A stretch of DNA of 12,445 nt from Alkalibacterium sp034520745 (lineage in GTDB: Bacteria > Bacillota > Bacilli > Lactobacillales > Carnobacteriaceae_A), in the NCBI GenBank assembly GCA_034520745.1, contig JAXHNF010000010.1, positions 1 through 12,445 of the forward strand. Reading direction: 5' to 3'. The notes beneath the pieces were generated by a model. That model ran no database searches and had not been told where the DNA came from. It was given only the letters and a program-made list of their open reading frames with translations. Positions 6,536 to 12,445 of this stretch are shown here, in pieces; within the stretch, counting starts at the first letter, position 1, and the number at the start of each line of letters is the position of its first letter. The translations under genes and the position numbers were made by a program.

Positions 6536-8491
6536 ATGGATTACCGGACAGAAATCATTCTCAAAGAATTGATGAAACAGAACGAACCGCAGACTGGCAA
6601 AGCTTTGGCAGATAAAATGGGGATTACTTCACGGACAGTTAGAGATGATATCAAAGGCATCAATGATGAACTGACCGACTTCGGTGCAGAGATCCGTGCA
6701 CTGAGAGGGATCGGATATGAACTGGTCATCGAAGACCCTAAACTTTTCCGGTCTTACCTGAACCAGTTGACGATCGGGTCGCAAAATCAGGCAGCGGTGC
6801 CGACGACGCCTGAAGACCGAATAGCTTACATGATCAAGCGCTTCTTGCTTCTGGAAAACCATCTCAAACTCGATGATCTGGCTGATGAGATGCTCGTAAG
6901 CAAATCGACCCTGCAGATGGATCTGAAACAGGTCAAACGGTATCTGAGCAGGTATTCTCTGGAACTCGCAAGCAGACCCGGTTATGGCCTGACCTTATCA
7001 GGAAGTGAACTGAACCGCCGCTTTGCGATGTCCCAGTATCTTTTCGACCGTGAAAAGCTCTCTCCTGATCTGCTGTGGCTCGATCAGCTGGCTTCTGTCA
7101 CGGGACTCACTCAGGAAAAACTGGGTGTCGTATGGGGAGATCCTTATCGAACAGCTCCGGATTAGTCAGGTGACCCTGTCAGATATCGCCATCAACAACT
7201 TGTTCGTTCATATCGCCATTGCCTACAAGCGCATCGAAGAAGGCCACCATATCGAACTGATCGAACAGGATATCGTTACGATCCGAGAAAAACGGGAGTA
7301 TCAGGTCGCTTTTGAACTCGTCAGGGAGATCGAACAGGCTCTCGGGGTGTCTTTCCCGGAAACAGAAGTGAGCTATATCGCGATCCATCTGATGGGGACC
7401 AAGCTGGTGAATGAAGACCGTTCTGCGAATCAGGAAATCGAAACCGTGATGGATGAGTCCATTCATTCGCTGACTCAAAAAATGCTTGATGCTGTCGACA
7501 ACAAGTTCTCACTCAACATAAAAGATGATAAAGAACTGATCATCGGCCTGGGGCTGCACCTCAAACCGGCGATCAACCGTTATACATTCGGCATGACGAT
7601 CCGCAACCCGATGCTCGAAGACATCAAAAACAATTATCCGCTGGCTTTTGAAGCAGTCATCCTGGCCGCGCTAGTTCTGGATAAGGAGTTGAATGTCTCG
7701 ATTGACGAAAATGAAGTCGCCTATCTGGCACTGCACATCGGGGCAGCGATCGAGCGTAAAAAAGCCGGGTCGGGTCCCAAACGCTGCTACATCGTCTGTG
7801 CCTCTGGTGTAGGAAGTGCCCAGCTCATCAAATATAAGATCGAATCGGAATTCTATTCTCTAAATAAAACGTTCTGGGTACGACAGAGTATTACAAAATC
7901 AGAGACATCCCGTTTGACGAGACGGATTTCATCATCAGCTCTGTGCCGGTCAAAGAGGATCTGCCTGTCCCTGTGCTCGAAGTGAACGCGATTTTAGGTC
8001 AAAAGGATCTGGCCAAAATAAACCGGTTCGTCAACTACAAGGAAAAAAGCATCACCGATTATTTTCCAGAAGAGAATGTCTTTTTGAACCAGAGCCTCAG
8101 GACAGTCGACGACGTCATTGAGTTTTTAGCAGATTACGTCAAGTCAGTGGATGACCTCCCTGACAACTATACGCAGCTGATCTACGAACGGGAAGAGATC
8201 GCACCCACGGCGTACGGCAACAAGATCGCCATCCCTCATCCCATTTCTCCGCAGTCATCGAAAACGTTCCTGACGGTCTGCACATTGACCCGACCGATCG
8301 AGTGGGCAGGGAAGAAGGTCCAGTTCGTCTGTCTGCTCAACGTCGAGAAAAACAGTCAGGAAGACCTGCAGGAGATGTACAGGATCTTAGGCCGCATCGT
8401 CAATGATGAAAAACTCATTCAGCGGCTGATCCAGAGCGGGACGTATCATGAATTTATCCAGACACTCCTTCGTATGGAGGAGAATGACTAA
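6536..8491 (+). CDS. celR: LicR/CelR-type transcriptional activator with HTH, two PRDs, EIIB-like and EIIA domains (two frameshifts)
   Basis: The joined product is about 651 residues, the normal length for LicR/CelR/MtlR-type activators. Domains in order: a winged HTH at 1-60 (KALADKMGITSRTVRDDI); a second HTH at about 95-150 (LADEMLVSKSTLQMDL); PRD1 with histidines in FVHIAIAYKRI and IAIHLMG; PRD2 with histidines in GLHLKPAINR and LALHIGAAIER; a IIB-like domain with its cysteine in YIVCASGVGSAQ; and a C-terminal IIA (fructose/mannitol type) with AIPHPI. All expected phosphorylation sites are kept. The ATG follows AAAGGAGG at 6523-6530. Frame changes fall at about 7115-7140 and 7860-7880; sequence on both sides is conserved, which points to sequencing error. 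It probably activates the cel operon through the inverted repeat at 2936-2955 in response to PTS phosphorylation state. Confidence 0.9.
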
Positions 8492-8515
8492 AAAAGAAGA
8501 CAAAACCATCTTTAA

Positions 8516-8569
8516 ACCAAAAAGAGTGTATCAGATCTGCCGAAGCAGAAAAGATACACTCTTTTTGGT
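8516..8569. terminator. Bidirectional rho-independent terminator between convergent genes
   Basis: Bases 8516-8532 and 8553-8569 form a perfect 17-bp inverted repeat with A runs on the left arm and T runs on the right, so it can end transcripts on both strands. A second small stem (8536-8540 with 8545-8549) sits in the loop. It lies 24 bases after the regulator stop and 25 bases beyond the stop of the convergent GH120 gene. Confidence 0.93.
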
Positions 8570-8594
8570 ATTTATTTGATCAGAGTCTTTTGAA

Positions 8595-10516
8595 TTATCC
8601 CCAGACTTTGATGCGGTTTTTGCCGCTCTTCAACTCAGAGAGAGGGCCCGAGAACGGTCGGTGCTTCTTTCATGTTGCGGAGTAGATCCAGGTTCAGGAC
8701 AACGTCACTGCCGTCAGGACTTTCAAAATCGACATCCGTGAGTCTGACACGTTCCAGTGTGTGTGTGGAATGAATGTCACCTTTCAGTTCTTCAAAGTTG
8801 TCAGGCAGGTTGATTTCAAGGAAAACCTCATTGCCTTCTTCAACGATCTTGATTTTTGGATCATCTTTTGAAACCAGGTTATCTTCTTCACGGTCGAAAG
8901 GATTCGCGCCGTTCATGTAAGCATTCTGGTTGATGTAGACCGGCTGCTCGACAACGTTAAAGGCGCCATGATCACTGCCTTTGTCATCGTGAACATTACT
9001 GATATATTCGTCAAGAGAGGTGGTGTAGCCATTGTAGTGATCGGTTCCCACTTCTTTGATGCCGTCATCGCCGATAAAGATGTTGTTGTACCAGCGGTCG
9101 TCTCCACCGTAGACAGGGGAGAAGCCTTTGATGTCCGTGCTGTGTGCCATATGATAAGGCGTCGAACGGTCCAGCATTTTTCGGTGTTCCATGTGTCCGC
9201 GGACGATATTGTTGACGAAAGCGCCGCCCTGGGCATGGTTGTCGATGGCGTAATGCCGCAGTCAGGATGTTGTGGTCGATGATGAACGGCCCGCTGCTGA
9301 CTTCGACGAACAAGTCACGGCTGTTGCGGTAGAACAGGTTGCGGGTCACTCGGGTGCCCTGCAGCTGCCAGTCGAGCCAGATGCCTAGGGTACAGTCGTG
9401 GATGCGGTTGTCTTCGATCTGTGTGTCGATGGCCGCATGCAGCTTGATCCCGGCGATCTCGTGTCCGTAGAACTGGCGCTTGATGGCGATATTGTAGATG
9501 TGGTTACCTGACACTTCACTGAAGATACAGCCCAGGTGACCGACCACACCGTTTTGTCCGCAGTCGTGGATCACATTGTTCCTTATGATGTGCGAACCGA
9601 CTTTTTCTTTGCTCCAGCCGGCTTTTTCAGCTTCAAAGACTGTTTCGATCTGATAGTGGTAGCCCGGCTTGTCCCGGCGCTTGGATGAATAGTTGTCGCC
9701 GGTCGAGTGTTCTTTCCCCATGCTGATACCTGAACATTTGGCGTCGTGGATATCGTTGTTCTCGATGATCCAGCCTTTGCTCCAGTGCGGTCCGATGAGT
9801 CCCGGCTGGTCAGCGGTCGGTGGTGTCCAAGGCGTGGCGGCCTGGGCCATTTCGAAGCCGTGAACGGTGATGGTAGTCCACCGGTTTTTTCAGGGAAGAA
9901 GCAGGCTTTGCGCACGTTGATTTCTGTCAGTTCTTCATTCGGGTCAAATTCCTGGAAGTTGGCGTAGATCGTGGTGTTCATCTCGTCGACTTCAGCGTGC
10001 CGCCATTACGTACTGGCCTTCAGGGTCGTGAGCCGGGAATGGTGATTGCCTCGCCGGAGCTCGGTCACCTCCTCGGTCACCGACCGGGATTTTTCACTTC
10101 GTCCTGATGCTTCCGCTGGTCGCAGCGACTTGCCGTTGACGTAAACTTCTCCCAGGTGACGGTTCGGATTGTAGACGACCCAGTCGCCGTAGATTTCTTC
10201 TTTGAACGATTTACTCGCTGGCGAAAGTGTTCGGAACTGACGACCTGCCAACCAAGCCTGCACTTTTTCCCGGGATCGGCACTCATTCGGAGCCTTTGAT
10301 GACGACTTTTTCGCCGTCGGCACGCTTTATCGTGATGACGGCGCCAGTTGCTCAAGCCGGGGTTATTGCGGACTGCACCGGTTCTCTGTTCGACCCCTTC
10401 GTGGACGATGAGCGTATCACCGGGCGGTCGGCGACAGCTGCCGCTTTTACTTGATTCGCTACAGTAGGCGCCTGTTTCGTTCCTTCTGCTGTATCTGATG
10501 CCATTTGTTGCTACAT
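8595..10516 (-). CDS. GH120 beta-xylosidase, right-handed beta-helix (multiple frameshifts)
   Basis: Joined pieces resemble, from memory, the GH120 beta-xylosidase XylC of Thermoanaerobacterium along the whole length: GDTLIVHEGV, NNPGLSNWRR, GDWVVYNPNRHLGEVYVNG, TTIYANFQEFDPNEELTEI, TPWTPPTADQPGLIGPHWSK, then beta-helix rungs (IIENNDIHD, IIRNNVIHDCG, IEDNRIHDCT). The catalytic pair is present: Asp in GIWLDWQ (codon 9371-9373) and Glu in DLFVEV (codon 9302-9304), 23 residues apart as for Asp382 and Glu405 of XylC. No signal peptide is visible, so it probably acts on imported xylo-oligosaccharides. Frames change near 8640-8655, 9250 and 9870, and several times beyond 9981. The true C-terminus is GPLSELKSGKNRIKVWG with TAA at 8595-8597. 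The start near 10516 (before VATNGSDTAEGTK, itself read across a frame change) is uncertain. Confidence 0.88.
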
Positions 10517-11390
10517 GATCGTCTTTTGCCGAACTGCGACTTGCTGCTTGTCAGTTACTTCCTACTGCTGGCGTTTACATCAGGCAACGGCGTTCCAACC
10601 GGTTCCTAGCTGTATTGGGTGGACGATATTCTTCGTCGTACTAGCGTTGATCAGAGAGACAGGAACTGACCAGACAGGTCGGTTTCAGACCTCGGTGAAA
10701 GGTTTAATGGGGACCGTGCTCGCTTGCGGCGAGTATGACCGGCGCGATTGCAAGGGCGTCTGTTGTTCTTGCGCGCAAACCATTCTGTGCTGACTCAGTC
10801 CTTTTTCAGAACGGGCTGGTCGACGCGCTAAGTCTATTCATCCAGCTCACCTCGTTTTGTCTACCTGGGTCAGTCCAATCAAGGACAAGTTGGCCACTCT
10901 TTCTAAACATCAGGTTTTCAGCCTGACTCTCTGGTTTTAAAGCGCCTGATAGTGAAAAGTCAGGGCTGCCTTTTCGGTCCAGGCTGTACGTTCCAGGACG
11001 TCGGCTGGTGATCAAAGTTGGTCTGCGGCTTGGTCTCTAGGGAGGTCTTTACCAGCCCCCTTGTCAGATGGACTGGGGCACTGTTTTCTGAGCCTTACGT
11101 TGGGCCTTTTAAGGGCAGACTCACGGACGGAAATTTCCGTCTTCGGCTACGCCTATGTCTCCGTTCAGCTTAGACCCAAAGGCGAATTGCGGGGACCGGG
11201 TGGATCGAATCTTTATTGCGAGACCGTGGCCGTTGGCCCAACCCACTTATCGCAACCTACAAGTGATTTTCTTATTCTGTCCGCGACCGCGGAAACTGAG
11301 GGCGTCAGCTGTGCTGCATCGTTTATTTTTGCCTGTGACATCAAGTATAGCCAGGAGGGTATGGAGCTTTTCGAAAGGAGGAGGTTCAGA
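10517..11390. other. Unassigned 870-base stretch; no gene recognised
   Basis: This region holds short open frames on both strands, the longest about 147 codons (11061-11504, plus), but none shows a recognisable motif, a convincing ribosome binding site with a coding-like continuation, or steady codon use. Stops occur in all frames. It should contain the GH120 promoter (minus) and the rnc promoter (plus), but I cannot place either. Small TCAGG/CCTGA hairpins occur at 10909-10926 and 10944-10963. Because both flanking genes are dense with frameshifts, a real but scrambled gene here cannot be excluded. The acpP gene often found before rnc was looked for and not seen. Confidence 0.5.
11126..11141. 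repeat. 16-bp perfect palindrome
   Basis: GACGGAAATTTCCGTC is its own reverse complement with no spacer. It sits in the unassigned region between the diverging GH120 and rnc genes, where an operator would be plausible, but no promoter elements could be tied to it. Chance occurrence is possible. Confidence 0.35.
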
Positions 11391-12135
11391 ATGGCGGAGC
11401 TGCCCGTGGACCATGTGAAAGAGAACGTCTGGTGTCATTACGTTCCCGGCGAGAAGTGTTTGAGTGAGAGCGTTTGCCCGTACATCCCTGTCCGGAATGA
11501 CTGATCGGTCGAAGAAACATCAAGAATCTGGAACGCCTGGAATTTCTGGGGAGTATGCTGTATTGGAACTGACGGTATCTGATTATCTGTTCCATCGCGA
11601 ATTCCCAAATCAGGCCTGGAAGGGCGTCTTGTCGACCGGCACGTCGGGCATCACTGTCCGTGCAAAGAGTTCAGCCAAGCTGGCCAAGGAGTATGACCTG
11701 CATCTGTTCGTCCTGCCTCGGCAAAGGGGAAGAGCGGATGAACGGAAGGAACCGCCCGTCGCTCTTGTGTGATGTGCTTTGAAGCCTTTATCGGGGTCGT
11801 GTGTTCGTCGATCAGGGGATGGACGCTGTCTGGACGTATTGAAAGGCGTCCCTGTTTCCAAAAATCGATTCCGGTGCTTTCTCGCATGGGATGGATCACA
11901 AAACGGCTTTACCAGGAGCTGCTTCGGCGGGACGGTGTCGTGACCATCCAGTATAAGGTCGTGGACGAGCGCGGCCCGGAATCGGCCGGGGCGCGAAGTC
12001 GTGGTGGAAGTGTTTGTTGAAGGAGACTCGTTTGGACGCGGCGCCGGCCGTTCGAAGAAAGCGGCGGAACAGGCAGCGGCTAAGAATGTCGCTTTTGAGT
12101 TTAGAAGAAACGAACGAATCGTAGGCAGGATCTGA
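11391..12135 (+). CDS. rnc: Ribonuclease III (heavily frameshifted)
   Basis: RNase III cleaves double-stranded RNA in rRNA maturation and mRNA turnover. Pieces in order across frames: NLERLEFLG followed by AVLELTVSDYLF (the catalytic signature, around 11525-11590), AKLAKEYDLHLFVL, CDVFEAFIGVV (the second metal-binding region), then a double-stranded RNA binding domain with IQYKVVDERGP, VVEVFVEGDSFGRGAGRSKKAAEQAAAKN near the C-terminus. The ATG at 11391 has AAAGGAGGAGG at 11374-11384; an in-frame ATG at 11361 with AGGAGG only three bases away is a weaker alternative. The stop is TGA at 12133-12135 in the frame of the last helix, or TAG at 12122-12124 after one more frame change. Corrected length of about 240 residues is normal. 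RNase III is usually important for growth and smc follows, so the breaks are very likely sequence errors. Confidence 0.88.
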
Positions 12136-12150
12136 TTTCCTGGATCCTGC
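12125..12150 (+). other. Short hairpin between rnc and smc
   Basis: GCAGGATC (12125-12132) and GATCCTGC (12143-12150) form a perfect 8-bp stem with a 10-base loop, overlapping or just after the rnc stop and immediately before the smc ribosome binding site. No T tract follows, so it is more likely a stability or processing element within an rnc-smc transcript than a terminator. Confidence 0.4.
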
Positions 12151-12170
12151 GAGAGGAGGAGACTTTTAAC

Positions 12171-12445
12171 GTGCGGGAGTCCAAAACGACTTAGAAATCA
12201 AAGGGTTCAAGTCCTTTGCCGATCAAGACCGTCATCGACTTCACCGATGGCATCACGGCCGTCGTCGAAGAGCCCAACGGCAGCGGAAAATCGAATATCA
12301 TCGAAGCGATTTCCGCTGGGTCATGTGCGAAGCGGTGGGCCAAGACGCTGCGCGGCGGGCGGATGCATCGACGTCGTGTTCTCAGGAACGGATGCCAGGA
12401 AGAGCGATCTGGGGATGTCGCGGAAGTCACTCTTATTTTAGACAA
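12171..12445 (+). CDS. smc: Chromosome partition protein Smc, N-terminal fragment (frameshifted, cut by window end)
   Basis: SMC is the ATPase core of the bacterial condensin that compacts and segregates the chromosome. Only the start of the N-terminal ATPase head is present. Readable pieces are EIKGFKSFAD, VIDFTDGITAVV, the Walker A region PNGSGKSNIIEAI (the residues before it are garbled as EE where a glycine is expected), a WVM segment and DVVFSGTDARK. The start is GTG at 12171 with GAGGAGGAG at 12152-12160. Several frame changes occur within the first 90 codons, including a stop in the nominal frame shortly after the start. The rnc-smc order is common in Bacillota. Identity is firm despite the breaks because the motifs appear in the right order and spacing. 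Confidence 0.88.

Noticed and set aside
8968..9282. A 104-codon plus-strand open frame antisense to the GH120 gene.
   Set aside because: It is a shadow of the conserved C-terminal part of the beta-helix protein, with no ribosome binding site or motif.
10909..10963. Two small hairpins sharing TCAGG/CCTGA arms, considered as a structured RNA or riboswitch.
   Set aside because: The stems are only five pairs long, no conserved RNA core was recognised and the region is of doubtful quality.
11061..11504. A 147-codon plus-strand open frame running into rnc.
   Set aside because: It has no recognisable domain, and its last third is simply rnc read from 11391 onward in the same frame. No ribosome binding site at the first ATG.
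1..12445. CRISPR array, tRNA, rRNA, insertion sequence or prophage elements.
   Set aside because: No repeat-spacer pattern, cloverleaf, rRNA-like stretch, transposase or integrase motif was seen on either strand.

Overview
The window looks like chromosomal DNA of a low-to-mid GC Gram-positive bacterium (Bacillota, most likely Lactobacillales or a close relative). Reasons: strong AGGAGG-type ribosome binding sites before nearly every gene, a lactose/cellobiose-family PTS with separate IIB, IIC and IIA proteins, a PRD-containing LicR/CelR-type regulator, a CcpA cre-like site, and an rnc-smc gene pair. The genus cannot be fixed from the sequence. Genes from about 900 onward have a balanced base composition; the first 700 bases are visibly richer in A+T.

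Layout. (1) 94-751: a YefM-YoeB (Axe-Txe) type II toxin-antitoxin module. Its promoter -10 sits inside a 32-bp perfect palindrome carrying two TGTACA boxes, and a terminator follows. (2) 817-1311: a promoter and a small one-span membrane-anchored protein of unknown function. (3) 1466-2873: a SixA phosphohistidine phosphatase fused to a CHAD domain, broken by several frameshifts and closed by a terminator. (4) 2936-8569: a cellobiose-type (aryl-)beta-glucoside operon: CelR-like box, cre, PTS IIB, IIC, IIA, a GH1 6-phospho-beta-glucosidase and the LicR/CelR-type activator, ending in a strong bidirectional terminator. (5) 8595-10516, minus strand: a frameshifted GH120 beta-xylosidase with a right-handed beta-helix. 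(6) 10517-11390: about 870 bases in which no gene was recognised. (7) 11391-12445: rnc (RNase III) and the 5' end of smc, both heavily frameshifted.

The cel block makes one pathway. IIA and IIB relay phosphate from HPr to the sugar as IIC imports it, and the GH1 enzyme splits the phosphorylated disaccharide. The regulator senses PTS phosphorylation through its PRD, IIB-like and IIA-like domains and probably acts at the TTTCC-N10-GGAAA box upstream of the IIB gene; CcpA would repress through the cre. The convergent GH120 gene adds breakdown of xylo-oligosaccharides, so together the region handles plant cell-wall sugars.

A main caveat is sequence quality. Nearly every gene longer than 400 bases is interrupted by frameshifts, while sequence motifs and catalytic residues survive on both sides. 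The breaks become much denser after about 9850 and affect normally essential or highly conserved genes (rnc, smc). This pattern fits uncorrected insertion/deletion errors better than real gene decay. I saw no convincing previously undescribed system here; the most unusual pieces are the SixA-CHAD fusion and the unassigned 870-base gap before rnc.
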